DNA of 64,000 nt from Ectothiorhodospiraceae bacterium. Its GTDB lineage: Bacteria; Pseudomonadota; Gammaproteobacteria; Nitrococcales; Aquisalimonadaceae. The stretch is taken from positions 1 through 64,000 of the forward strand of contig JAFIFV010000103.1 in NCBI GenBank assembly GCA_020831845.1. Reading direction: 5' to 3'. Positions 8,040 through 16,522 of the stretch are shown here, piece after piece; the stretch's first letter is position 1; every line of letters begins with the position of its first letter. The translations under genes were made by a program, and so were the position numbers. Below the pieces are notes generated by a model, which saw nothing but the letters and a program-made list of their open reading frames with translations, had not been told where the DNA came from and did not search any database.

Positions 8040-9491
8040 ATGATCGAATCACCGCTGCTGAAACACTACAGTGGCTACATCAACGGCCAGTGGGTCAACG
8101 CCGACACCGGCGAAACGCTACCCGTCCACAACCCGGCAAACGGTCAGTTGCTTGCCAACGTTCCGAAGATGGGCGCGGCGGAGACGACCCGTGCCATCGA
8201 GGCAGCCGCAGCGACCCTCAGGAAACCTGCCTCACTGGATCAGCGGCGTGAATGGCTGGAAGCCATCGCCCAGGCCCTCACCGACCACCGTGAGGAAATC
8301 GGCCGCATCCTGACCAGCGAACACGGAAAGCCATTGAAGGAAGGCCAGGGAGAGGCTGACTACGCCGCTGGCTTCTTCAGCTACTGCGCCAAGCATGTGC
8401 ATGAGCTGGCACCGCGGCAACTGGAAGAGCGACCGCGGGATTGCAGTTGGACGGTCCACTACCGTCCGGCCGGCGTGGTTGGCCTGGTCACGCCGTGGAA
8501 CTTCCCCATCGGCATGATCGCCAAGAAGCTCTCGGCCGCACTGGCGGCGGACTGCCCCAGCGTCATCAAGCCCTCGTCGAAAACCCCGCTGACGATGATC
8601 GCGCTGTTCACGCTGCTGGACGAAGTGGTCAAGCTGCCGGCGGGCAAGGTGAATCTGGTCATGGGTTCGTCCGGACCCATCGGCGACACGCTGCTGGAGC
8701 ATCCGGACGTTCAGGTGCTGAGCTTCACCGGCTCCACCGAAGTGGGCCGGGAGCTGATCCGCAAGGCAGCCCCCCAGGTAAAGAAACTGACGCTGGAGCT
8801 GGGCGGCAACGCACCGTTCATGGTCTTCGACGATGCCGACCTGGACGCGGCGGCCGATAACCTGATCGCCAACAAGTTCCGCGGCGGCGGCCAGACCTGC
8901 GTCTGCGCCAACCGCATCCTGGTACACGAATCAGTGGCCGACGCTTTCGGGGCCAAGGTCACGGAGCGCGTGAACCGGCTGAAGGTGGGCGACGGCATGG
9001 CATCCGATACCGATATCGGCCCGCTGATCGACCGCAACGGCTACCACAAGGTCCGTCGTCATGTGGCGGATGCCGTGGACAAGGGTGCGCGCATCATCGC
9101 CGGCAAGCTGCCGGACCCCATCGAAACCGACTGGGGCGGGTTCTTCCCGCCTACCGTTCTGCAGGGAGCAACGCCGGACATGGCCTGCTGGACCGAGGAA
9201 ACCTTCGGACCACTGGTCCCGCTGGTGACCTTCCGCAGCGACGAGGAAGCCCTGGAAATGGCCAACCAGACCGAGTTCGGCCTGGCCTCCTATCTCTTCA
9301 CTGCCGACGAAAAACGGGCGGAAAAGGTGATTGCCGGGCTGCAGTTCGCACACGTGGGCTGGAACACCGGCACTGGGCCGGCGCCGGAAGCGCCGTTCGG
9401 CGGCATGAAGCAATCCGGCTACGGCCGGGAGGGCGGAATCGAGGGGCTGTTCGAGTTCATCGAACCGCAGACGGTGCCACGGGGAGCCTAG
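8040..9491 (+). CDS. gabD: NAD(P)-dependent aldehyde dehydrogenase, succinate-semialdehyde type (copy 1)
   Basis: The 483-residue aldehyde dehydrogenase carries the family motifs TPWNFPIGM (151-159), FTGSTEVG near 229-236, LELGGNAP with the general base Glu253, and GGGQTCVCANR with nucleophile Cys287. The C-V-C arrangement and LELGGNAP are typical of GabD-like succinate/glutarate-semialdehyde dehydrogenases, which oxidise the aldehyde left by an omega-aminotransferase. The ATG at 8040 has GAGGAGAT in front; a longer frame begins at 7995. Third gene of the operon, 52 bases after the amidase. A paralogue lies at 27656-29128. The gene symbol is by similarity of motifs and should be treated as provisional. 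Confidence 0.85.
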   Translation: MIESPLLKHYSGYINGQWVNADTGETLPVHNPANGQLLANVPKMGAAETTRAIEAAAATLRKPASLDQRREWLEAIAQALTDHREEIGRILTSEHGKPLKEGQGEADYAAGFFSYCAKHVHELAPRQLEERPRDCSWTVHYRPAGVVGLVTPWNFPIGMIAKKLSAALAADCPSVIKPSSKTPLTMIALFTLLDEVVKLPAGKVNLVMGSSGPIGDTLLEHPDVQVLSFTGSTEVGRELIRKAAPQVKKLTLELGGNAPFMVFDDADLDAAADNLIANKFRGGGQTCVCANRILVHESVADAFGAKVTERVNRLKVGDGMASDTDIGPLIDRNGYHKVRRHVADAVDKGARIIAGKLPDPIETDWGGFFPPTVLQGATPDMACWTEETFGPLVPLVTFRSDEEALEMANQTEFGLASYLFTADEKRAEKVIAGLQFAHVGWNTGTGPAPEAPFGGMKQSGYGREGGIEGLFEFIEPQTVPRGA

Positions 9492-9517
9492 GTGTGAATA
9501 CCTCAGCACCTCTCCAG

Positions 9518-9554
9518 GGATTGTCGGGGTGCGCTTCGCGCCCTCCGACAATCC
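9518..9554. terminator. long GC hairpin between convergent genes
   Basis: Bases 9518-9527 pair perfectly with 9545-9554, and an inner GCGC/GCGC stem closes a TTC loop. It lies between the stops of the aldehyde dehydrogenase (plus) and the MFS transporter (minus). There is no T-run on either side. It probably ends both transcripts. Confidence 0.55.
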
Positions 9555-9563
9555 GCCCATTCA

Positions 9564-10781
9564 CTACGCCCGGATGCCGATCAGTTTCCGCCGAAGACCG
9601 AGAGTCACCAGCCCCACTGCGGCCGCCAGCGTCAGGGCGCCGAGCACCACCATGGTGAGCTTGAGCCCCACCAGATCGCCCGCGAAACCCACGCTCAACA
9701 CCACCGACGCCATGGTGAGGTAGGCCAGCACGTAGAAGGCGGAAATCACCCCGCCACGCCGTGCCGCCGGAGCCACCAGGCTGATGGTGCCCAACGCCCC
9801 CACCCCCGTACCGCCACAGCCCAGGGCCGTGGTCACCGTACCCAGGGCAAAGATCACCGGAGAGGTCATCAGAATACCCGCAACGCAGATCACCATGCCC
9901 AGCGCCAGCACCAGCGGGGCAACCAGCAACAATCTCCGGGGAGGCTGGCGACGACAGGCGAACTGGCTCACACCGCCGATCAGCTGAAACGCGGCGGCGT
10001 ACAACCCGGCAAGCGTCCGATCACCGATACCCACCAGCTCCGTTGCAAACGAGGGCCCCAGGGCCGCGTACAAGCTACCCGCAGACCAGGACAGGCAAAC
10101 CGCCGCGCCGGCGAAGGCAAACGCACCCAGTATCTCCCGCGGCACCGCCATTTCCGCCAGCCGCCATTCACGCAGACGAAAGCCGGCGCGGCGCTGGCCG
10201 AGATGGGACGGCCAGTCGACCGTCATCAGAATCATCGCGGAAACGCCTGCCAGGCCGCTTACGACCAGGAACGGGACCACCAACGGTGCGATATCCACCC
10301 GCAGCCACAGCGCGCTGAACAGCGGTCCGGCAGTGGCGCCAGCGGTTAACGTCAGCGCTGAAATGGTTGCGGCGCGCGGCCAGTTGCCGTCCGGGTCAAG
10401 TTCCACCAGCGCCGCCGTCGCGGTGCCGGTGATAATGCCCGTGGCAATCCCGGTGAACAACCGACCGGCCCCCAGGCCGAACAGGTTCCCGGCCAGCGAG
10501 AACACGATACCGCCCAGTGCAATGAACAGCAGGCCGGGGATCAGCACCTGTCGCCGGCCGAGCTGGTCGGACAGCGCGCCCATGGTGGGTAGCGTCGCCA
10601 CCACGCCGATGACGTATACGGAAAACACCGCCGTCAGCGCGGTGGAGGAAAAGTCCCATTCCGCCTGCCAGACAGCATAGAGTGGCGTGGGCACATTGCT
10701 GGCAAAGATTGTGGTGAATATCGCCAATATGGTGGCGAGGCGCGCAGCGAGATGCCTGGGCGCCGGCACGGCGTCCTGCAT
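9564..10781 (-). CDS. MFS transporter
   Basis: The 405-residue protein is almost entirely hydrophobic helices, consistent with 12 membrane segments. It carries the major facilitator motif A (GALSDQLGRR, residues 68-77) in the loop between helices 2 and 3. It acts in the inner membrane as a secondary transporter, probably proton-coupled. The substrate cannot be inferred. The ATG at 10781 is preceded by GGGGACC. It converges on the aldehyde dehydrogenase and diverges from the HD-domain gene, so export of an aldehyde, acid or drug-like compound is possible but unsupported. Confidence 0.85.
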   Translation of the reverse strand: MQDAVPAPRHLAARLATILAIFTTIFASNVPTPLYAVWQAEWDFSSTALTAVFSVYVIGVVATLPTMGALSDQLGRRQVLIPGLLFIALGGIVFSLAGNLFGLGAGRLFTGIATGIITGTATAALVELDPDGNWPRAATISALTLTAGATAGPLFSALWLRVDIAPLVVPFLVVSGLAGVSAMILMTVDWPSHLGQRRAGFRLREWRLAEMAVPREILGAFAFAGAAVCLSWSAGSLYAALGPSFATELVGIGDRTLAGLYAAAFQLIGGVSQFACRRQPPRRLLLVAPLVLALGMVICVAGILMTSPVIFALGTVTTALGCGGTGVGALGTISLVAPAARRGGVISAFYVLAYLTMASVVLSVGFAGDLVGLKLTMVVLGALTLAAAVGLVTLGLRRKLIGIRA

Positions 10782-10907
10782 GAACGGTCCCCGGTTATCG
10801 GAGCAAAGCGGGGATTATGGCAGAAACCGGGCTGACGCATGGGCGAAAACATGAGTAAGCTATGTATCTGTCCGACGATAATGACACCGCATACGGGAGG
10901 AGACATC

Positions 10908-11504
10908 ATGGGCGAGCAACTGGCCACGTTCCGGCACATGAAGGACGGCACGGCGGAGGACTGGCAATGCATCGCCGGCCATTTCCGCGAATACGCCCGG
11001 GAGTTGCCGGACCGTATATTGACCCACCTGAAATTGCTGGACGGCGACTTCGGCGGCTTCTCCGTGGACCGCCTCACTCACAGCCTGCAATGCGCCACCC
11101 TCGCCCACCGCGACGGTCGCGACGAGGAATACGTGGTCTGCGCGCTGCTGCACGACATCGGCGACACGCTGGGCAGCTACAACCACCCGGATATCGCCGC
11201 TGCCATCCTGCAGCCCTTCGTCAGCGAGGAAAACCACTGGATGGTCAAGCACCACGGTATTTTCCAGGGCTACTACTTCTTCCATCACCTGGGCATGGAT
11301 CGCAACCTGCGTGACCAGTATCGGGACCACGCGCTGTTCCAACAGACGGCGGAGTTCTGCGCCAAATATGATGCAGCCGCCTTCGATCCCGAAGGGGAGA
11401 CGCTGCCGCTGGAGTTCTTCGAACCCATGGTGCGCCGGGTCTTCGCAAAGCCGAAAAACAGCCTGTACAAGAAGGTGAGCGCAGAAAGCACCGGAGCAGC
11501 GTAA
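10908..11504 (+). CDS. HD-domain protein resembling mixed-valent diiron oxygenases (PhnZ/MIOX-like)
   Basis: The 198-residue protein has an HD fold whose candidate metal ligands are His58, His82-Asp83 (LLHDIGD), His93 (YNHPD), His115 or His116 (KHHGIF) and Asp155. This pattern of an extra His 24 residues before the HD pair plus two later His and an Asp is that of HD oxygenases such as PhnZ and myo-inositol oxygenase, rather than simple HD phosphohydrolases. PhnZ-type enzymes cleave C-P bonds of hydroxyphosphonates. No phosphonate genes are nearby. The ATG at 10908 follows GGGAGGAGA. The fold is sure; the oxygenase function is inferred. Confidence 0.75.
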   Translation: MGEQLATFRHMKDGTAEDWQCIAGHFREYARELPDRILTHLKLLDGDFGGFSVDRLTHSLQCATLAHRDGRDEEYVVCALLHDIGDTLGSYNHPDIAAAILQPFVSEENHWMVKHHGIFQGYYFFHHLGMDRNLRDQYRDHALFQQTAEFCAKYDAAAFDPEGETLPLEFFEPMVRRVFAKPKNSLYKKVSAESTGAA

Positions 11505-11519
11505 GGCTCGCACCAGAAT

Positions 11520-12776
11520 GTGACATGCCGCCAGGAAGGGGCCGTGGCTGAAGGATACGGTGTTGATACTGCTTTCGGGGAGAGCGCTATCAGCAAGCCG
11601 GCATTATCCCGCTGGACCGGAGAGTTCAGGGACAAGGCAACGGAGAAGGAATACCGGAACAAGTACACACACCAGACCCTGAAGGAGGCCCAATTCGGCC
11701 TCTGGGTCTGGGCAGTGCTGTGGCTGGCATTCACGGCCAACGACTACGTGCTTCTGGGGGCATCGCCCGGTTACTTCATGCTGCTGGCCATGCGGGGCAT
11801 CGTCTCCGCCTGCCTGCTGGGCTTAATCTGGCTGATGTGGCGAAAACCCGTGCTGCTGACGGACGGTTACGGTCTGATGACGGTCTCGCTGATCGCCTGG
11901 GCCGGCTACTGTCTGCTGTACTTCCTGTACCCTGAGGACAACCTTCGCACCCTGCTGGCCGTCTCCATCGTGCTGCTGGTGGGCCTGTTCGTCTTCATCC
12001 CAAACCGGGTTTCCACGGCAACGGTGGTGGCTGTGTTCACGGTCAACGGTACGGTGGTCTCCGTACGATGGATTCATGACACTCCACCAGCCCTGATGCT
12101 TGCGATAGCCCTGATAATGCTGGTTCCGGCCGCCACCGGCCTTGTGGTTGCGCGCAGGTTCCAGGCAGCCCAGCGCATGATGTACGCCTTGCTGGTGGAG
12201 ACGCAGCAGGCCAACACCCTGCTGGAACAGGAAATCCGGTCGCGCCGCGAACTGGAAAACGAACTCAAGCGCCAGGCCACAACCGATCCACTGACCGGGC
12301 TGCACAATCGGCGCAGTTTCGAAAAGCACTTCCACCGGGAAATGCGACGCACACGGCGCACGGGCAATCCGCTATCTCTGGTCGTGCTGGACCTGGACCG
12401 TTTCAAGAAAGTGAACGATTCCTACGGCCACAACGTGGGCGACGAGGCACTACGATCCCTGGCCAGGCTCCTGGCCGATGAAATCCGCGAACCGGACGTC
12501 TGCGGGCGGCTGGGCGGCGAGGAGTTCGTCGTGCTGCTGACCGAGGCGGGAAAGGACCAGGCCCTGCTGGTGGCGGAACGGCTGCGCACACGCATTGCCG
12601 ACACACCTATCAACGCAAACGGACATCAGCTTCATCTCACCGTCACCGCCGGCGTGGCCGAGCTGCTGCCCTGGGAAGACGAACTGGCCATGCTGGTCCA
12701 GCGCGCCGACGAGGCGCTGTACGCCGGCAAGAGCGCCGGCCGCAACTGCGTCAGGCTGGCCGCCGAAGCTGGGTGA
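11520..12776 (+). CDS. membrane-bound diguanylate cyclase
   Basis: The 418-residue protein has about six membrane helices between residues 58 and 212, a short coiled segment (225-252) and a C-terminal GGDEF domain. The active site is GGEEF (332-336). A product-inhibition I-site RxxD (Arg323-Asp326) sits exactly five residues before it, so the enzyme is predicted active and feedback controlled: it joins two GTP into cyclic di-GMP. DPLTGLHNRR (256-265) is also intact. The start is uncertain: GTG at 11520 or GTG at 11544, the latter with AGGAAGGGG just upstream. The 3' end overlaps the convergent VOC gene by 26 bases. Confidence 0.9.
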   Translation: MTCRQEGAVAEGYGVDTAFGESAISKPALSRWTGEFRDKATEKEYRNKYTHQTLKEAQFGLWVWAVLWLAFTANDYVLLGASPGYFMLLAMRGIVSACLLGLIWLMWRKPVLLTDGYGLMTVSLIAWAGYCLLYFLYPEDNLRTLLAVSIVLLVGLFVFIPNRVSTATVVAVFTVNGTVVSVRWIHDTPPALMLAIALIMLVPAATGLVVARRFQAAQRMMYALLVETQQANTLLEQEIRSRRELENELKRQATTDPLTGLHNRRSFEKHFHREMRRTRRTGNPLSLVVLDLDRFKKVNDSYGHNVGDEALRSLARLLADEIREPDVCGRLGGEEFVVLLTEAGKDQALLVAERLRTRIADTPINANGHQLHLTVTAGVAELLPWEDELAMLVQRADEALYAGKSAGRNCVRLAAEAG

Positions 12777-13146
12777 CCAGTTCCACCAGATGGCCGTCCG
12801 GGTCATGGACATAGGCGGTCCGCTGCCCCCAGGGGCGGGTTTCCGGTGGTGTGACCGGCTCCGCCCCGGCAGCCGTCAGTTCCGTGTAGGCCGCATCGAC
12901 ATCAGCCACCTTGAAACCGATCTCGAAGCCGGGGCTGCGATGCCCCGGCGGTTCGAGTTCCTGGTGCAGGGTTTCCGCCATGGCCTCCCGGGTGAACAGT
13001 CCGAGCCGCGTGGCGCCGGTGTCCAACTGAGCGAACCGTTCCGCCCGGTGTTTCAGGGGTATGCCCATGGTGCCGTGATAGAAGGCCAGAGACCGGTCCA
13101 GGTCGGCCACGATCAGCACCACGTAGTCCAGCCCCTGGAACTGCAT
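12751..13146 (-). CDS. VOC (glyoxalase/bleomycin-resistance/dioxygenase) superfamily protein
   Basis: The 131-residue protein has the paired beta-alpha-beta-beta-beta units of the vicinal oxygen chelate fold. It starts LDYVVLIVADLDRSLAFYHG and ends with YVHDPDGHLVEL, where DPDG-H-x-x-E is the typical second metal-ligand strand. Members include glyoxalase I, ring-cleavage dioxygenases and antibiotic-binding proteins; which applies is unclear. It shares a TGATG stop/start with the upstream aminotransferase, so it is translationally coupled to it. It may act on the aldehyde or oxoacid product. Its last 26 bases overlap the end of the diguanylate cyclase gene on the other strand. Confidence 0.85.
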   Translation of the reverse strand: MQFQGLDYVVLIVADLDRSLAFYHGTMGIPLKHRAERFAQLDTGATRLGLFTREAMAETLHQELEPPGHRSPGFEIGFKVADVDAAYTELTAAGAEPVTPPETRPWGQRTAYVHDPDGHLVELVTQLRRPA

Positions 13147-14510
13147 CAGGGCTTCACCTCCGCAAGCGCATCGTCGACGATGGCGACGGCCTCGTCCACC
13201 TGCTCCCGTGTAATGATCAACGGCGGCGAGAACGCCAGCTTGCCACCCAGCCAGCGGGCGATGGCGCCACGCGCCGCCATGGCCTTGATGAGCCGCGGAC
13301 CGAAGCTGTCCTGCGGACCGAACGGCTCCCTCGTGTCACGATCCTTGACCATTTCCAGCGCCATCATCAGGCCGCGCCCGCGAACGTCGCCGATCACTGC
13401 ATGCTTCTCCTGCAGACCGCGCAATTTACCCAGGAAGTACTCGCCCATGCGCGCGGCATTGCCGGGCAGGTCTTCTTCCTCGACAATCTTCTGGCAAGCC
13501 AGCGCCGCAGCACAGGCCAGTGGGTGGCCGGAATAGGTGTAGCCGTGCATGATGGCCGCCAGCGGGTGATCGCGGTCCCAGGCGCGGGCAATGCGCTCGT
13601 TCACCACGGTGGCGCCCAGTGGCACATAGCCGGAATTGATGCCCTTCGCCAGCGTCATGATGTCCGGCTTCACGCCCCAGCCACGGGCGCCGAACCAGTG
13701 GCCGGTGCGGCCGAAGCCGGTGATGACCTCATCGGCAATCAGCAACACGTCATGCTTGTCGCAGACCTCGCGCACCAGCGGCCAGTAGTTGTCCGGCGGC
13801 ACGATCAACCCGCCGGCACCCTGCACAGGCTCCGCGATGAAGGCGGCCACGGTATCCGGGCCCTGGTACTGGATCTCGCGGTCCAGCTGCTCGGCGCAAA
13901 TGCGGCCCAGTTCCTCCGGGTCGGAGGTCCAGGGGTTGCGGTACAGATACGGGCTGTCCACCTGGAAGAAACCGGGGATAAGTGGTTCATAGGCGCGCCG
14001 GAACGAAGGGGTGCCGTTGGCGGAGGCACCGCCGTAATGCAGTCCATGATAGCCGTATTTCAGCGACAGGATCTTGGTACGCTCGGCCTGCCCTTCCAGT
14101 TTCCAGAACTGGCGCGCCAGCTTGAAGGCAGTATCCACCGCGTCCGAGCCGCCCGACGAGTACAGCACCCGCACCATGCCTTCCGGCTCCAGCCGGCGGA
14201 TGAGGTAGTCCGACAGGGCGATGGACGGCGGGTTGGAATAACCGTTGAAACTCGAGTAATAGGCCAGGCGACTCAACTGCTCGGTAATCGCCGCATTGAC
14301 CTCCGGCCGGTTATGACCGACGTTCACGTTCCACAGCGAGGCCATGCAGTCCAGGTAGCGCCGGCCGTCGATATCGTAAACGTAAACACCTTCGCCGCGC
14401 TCCAGTACCGTCGGCGGGTTGCCGCTGAATATCTTCGGGTCCGCCATCGGGTGCCAGATATGCCTGGCGTTGGTTGCCCGCAGGAAATCGATATCGGCTG
14501 GGCCGCTCAT
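13146..14510 (-). CDS. class III omega-aminotransferase (pyruvate-type)
   Basis: The 454-residue PLP enzyme matches the omega-amino acid/polyamine:pyruvate aminotransferases. It begins with HIWHPMADP, then has DGRRYLDCMASLWNVNVGHNRP, the cofactor segment SSGGSDAVDTA, YHGLHYGG, the aspartate-bearing LIADEVITGFGRTG, and the Schiff-base lysine in TLAKGINSGYVPLGA. Such enzymes move the terminal amine of putrescine, beta-alanine, GABA or related compounds to pyruvate and leave an aldehyde for a GabD-type dehydrogenase. AGAGGAGAC precedes the ATG. The VOC gene is coupled to its 3' end. It diverges from an MFS transporter that may import the substrate. Confidence 0.9.
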   Translation of the reverse strand: MSGPADIDFLRATNARHIWHPMADPKIFSGNPPTVLERGEGVYVYDIDGRRYLDCMASLWNVNVGHNRPEVNAAITEQLSRLAYYSSFNGYSNPPSIALSDYLIRRLEPEGMVRVLYSSGGSDAVDTAFKLARQFWKLEGQAERTKILSLKYGYHGLHYGGASANGTPSFRRAYEPLIPGFFQVDSPYLYRNPWTSDPEELGRICAEQLDREIQYQGPDTVAAFIAEPVQGAGGLIVPPDNYWPLVREVCDKHDVLLIADEVITGFGRTGHWFGARGWGVKPDIMTLAKGINSGYVPLGATVVNERIARAWDRDHPLAAIMHGYTYSGHPLACAAALACQKIVEEEDLPGNAARMGEYFLGKLRGLQEKHAVIGDVRGRGLMMALEMVKDRDTREPFGPQDSFGPRLIKAMAARGAIARWLGGKLAFSPPLIITREQVDEAVAIVDDALAEVKP

Positions 14511-14637
14511 GGTCGCTGTCTCCTCTCATCGTGTTGTTGTACATGCATTCCTCCAGCGTACCTGAAACATTCGCTGACGTGTGATGCTATGCTGAATCGC
14601 CCCCACGACGAGGGTTGATAACAAGAAAGGACAAGGC

Positions 14638-15825
14638 ATGAATCTGACCGTAGCCGGCCTGGCAATCGCACAGGCTCTACTGGTGACCGGCAACATCCTG
14701 CTTGTGGCGGTGACCGCCCTGATAGGCGAGCAACTGGCGCCCTCGCCTGCGATGGTGACGCTGCCGGTCGCCCTACAGTTCATCGGGCTGATCTGCGCCA
14801 CCCTGCCGTCCGCGCACCTGATGGGGTGGCTGGGCAGGAAATTCGGTTTCGTGGTCGCCAACGCGGTCGGCGTGTCCGGCGCGGTGCTCGCCTTCTACGG
14901 CCTGTACGCCATGCACTTTCCGGTCTTCTGCATGGGTACCTTCCTGCTGGGCATGGCGATCGGCGTCGGCCAGCAATACCGCTTTGCGGCCGCCGAAGCC
15001 GCACCGGAAGGACAACAATCCCGCGCCATCGGCTACGTCATGGGTGGAGGCGTGATCGCCGCCATCCTGGGCCCCAACCTTGCGCGCTGGTCCCAGGGCA
15101 TGTTCGAGCAGAACCAGTTCCTGGGCGCCTTCTTCTGGCTGCTCGTGCTGAACATGATCGCACTGGTGCTGATCGCCTCTCTGCAACTGCCAAAACCCAG
15201 CCGCGAATCCCTCACCGGCGCCGTGCGACCCTATTCCGAGTTGCTGCGGCAGCCGCAGCTGATTGCCGCAATCACCTCCGGCTTCATCGGCTACGGGGTG
15301 ATGGTGCTGGTGATGACGGCCACGCCCCTCTCCATGCACGCCAGCGGTCACGGATTCGGCGCCACCGCAAGCATTATCCAGTGGCATGTGCTGGGGATGT
15401 TCATTCCATCGTTCTTCACCGGGCGGCTGATCCAGCGCTTCACCGCACGCAAGGTGATCCACTGGGGGTGCCTGCTGCTGATCGCGAGCCTGCTGCTGAA
15501 CCAGTTGGGCACCGGCTACTGGCAGTACTGGACGGCGCTGGTGGCCCTGGGAGTGGGCTGGAACTTCGCCTTCATCGGCGCCACCGCGCTGCTCACGACC
15601 ACCTATCAGCCGGCGGAGAAAGCCAAGGTGCAGGGGCTGAACGAACTACTGGTATTCAGTGGCGCGGCGCTCGGCGGCCTGATGGCCGGGCATTGGCAAA
15701 GTACCCTGGGCTGGGAGTTGATGAACCTGGTGCTGGTGCCCGTGGTGGTGCTGGCCATGGCGGTGCTGTGGCTCAGCCAGCGGGCCCAGGCACGCGCCGA
15801 GCAGCTTCAGAGAGCGAGCCAGTAG
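14638..15825 (+). CDS. MFS transporter
   Basis: The 395-residue, strongly hydrophobic protein fits about 12 membrane helices. It has a motif A-like loop (HLMGWLGRKFG, near residues 59-69) after helix 2. It is an inner-membrane secondary transporter of unknown substrate. AAGGACAAGG precedes the ATG. It is divergent from the omega-aminotransferase with 127 bases between them, so substrate uptake for that enzyme is a reasonable guess. Its last 19 bases overlap the convergent GNAT gene. Confidence 0.85.
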   Translation: MNLTVAGLAIAQALLVTGNILLVAVTALIGEQLAPSPAMVTLPVALQFIGLICATLPSAHLMGWLGRKFGFVVANAVGVSGAVLAFYGLYAMHFPVFCMGTFLLGMAIGVGQQYRFAAAEAAPEGQQSRAIGYVMGGGVIAAILGPNLARWSQGMFEQNQFLGAFFWLLVLNMIALVLIASLQLPKPSRESLTGAVRPYSELLRQPQLIAAITSGFIGYGVMVLVMTATPLSMHASGHGFGATASIIQWHVLGMFIPSFFTGRLIQRFTARKVIHWGCLLLIASLLLNQLGTGYWQYWTALVALGVGWNFAFIGATALLTTTYQPAEKAKVQGLNELLVFSGAALGGLMAGHWQSTLGWELMNLVLVPVVVLAMAVLWLSQRAQARAEQLQRASQ

Positions 15826-16280
15826 CGCAGTGCGTAGTCGCGATCAGGCTCACGCACAGGAACCTGCTCCAGTCCCTGGGACCTGAAGAAGTCCACCGCG
15901 TCCTGCTGCACGCGCACCAGCACACCATCCAGGCCCTGCTCCAGCGCCGTATCGGCGCAGGACCGCAGCAGTGCACGACCGTATCCACGGCCATGGCATG
16001 CAGGCCGGACATACAAGCCGTGCAGCAGCAGGCCGCGGCACCCCGGCGGGAGCTGTGCCGGCTCCGCCGGCTCCCAGGCGGCCACCGCGGCCACTATCCC
16101 CTGTTCACGAATCAGGCGCACCGTCAAGTAAGCGAGATCCACTTCCGAGTACTGGTAGAGCGGCAGGGACAGCCGCTTTACCCGCTCCGCCAGATTCCAG
16201 GACATCACGGCCTGCTCAACCACCTGGTTCGCCTGCTCCAGATCTTCCGGAGCGGCTTGGCGTATATCGAATCCATTCAT
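15807..16280 (-). CDS. GNAT family N-acetyltransferase
   Basis: The 157-residue protein has a GNAT fold. The acetyl-CoA-binding motif A is visible as LLHGLYVRPACHGRGYGRALL, with the Q/R-G-x-G-x-A pattern in R-G-Y-G-R-A, and motif B ends in VDFFRSQGLEQV. The acceptor is unknown. The ATG at 16280 is preceded by AGGAGAGG; a longer frame upstream would add an unlikely Cys-rich leader. Its 3' end overlaps the MFS transporter gene on the other strand by 19 bases. Confidence 0.85.
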   Translation of the reverse strand: MNGFDIRQAAPEDLEQANQVVEQAVMSWNLAERVKRLSLPLYQYSEVDLAYLTVRLIREQGIVAAVAAWEPAEPAQLPPGCRGLLLHGLYVRPACHGRGYGRALLRSCADTALEQGLDGVLVRVQQDAVDFFRSQGLEQVPVREPDRDYALRYWLAL

Positions 16281-16366
16281 CACGAACAACCTCTCCTGTA
16301 GGGAATTTTCGAGACAGCCTGCACGTAAAACGGCAGGGGAGCAGGAGACTGCGTCACAGAAAACCA

Positions 16367-16394
16367 CTCAGCTTTCCGGCATCCTTGCCGATAA
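16367..16394 (+). promoter_or_regulatory. sigma-28 (FliA) type promoter for the chemoreceptor
   Basis: The -10 element GCCGATAA at 16387-16394 is a full match to the FliA consensus. A -35-like CTCAGC starts at 16367, and 15 bases separate TCAG from the -10 element, which resembles the TCAAG-type -35 of pseudomonad FliA promoters. It faces the chemoreceptor gene, leaving a leader of about 120 bases. Flagellar-class control of the receptor is the natural reading. Confidence 0.65.
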
Positions 16395-16522
16395 CAAGCG
16401 AGAACACACATGGTCGGGAGCTCCCCGTGACACCGACCATCCCGCAACGGACTGCACAACCAACGCGGCGAAACCAAAGACAACAGTGTGCCGCATTCGT
16501 TTCCGGTGGGAGTTTCTAGAAC

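Noticed and set aside
13401-14618. 405-codon open frame on the plus strand
   Set aside because: Antisense to the omega-aminotransferase, which has every class III motif.
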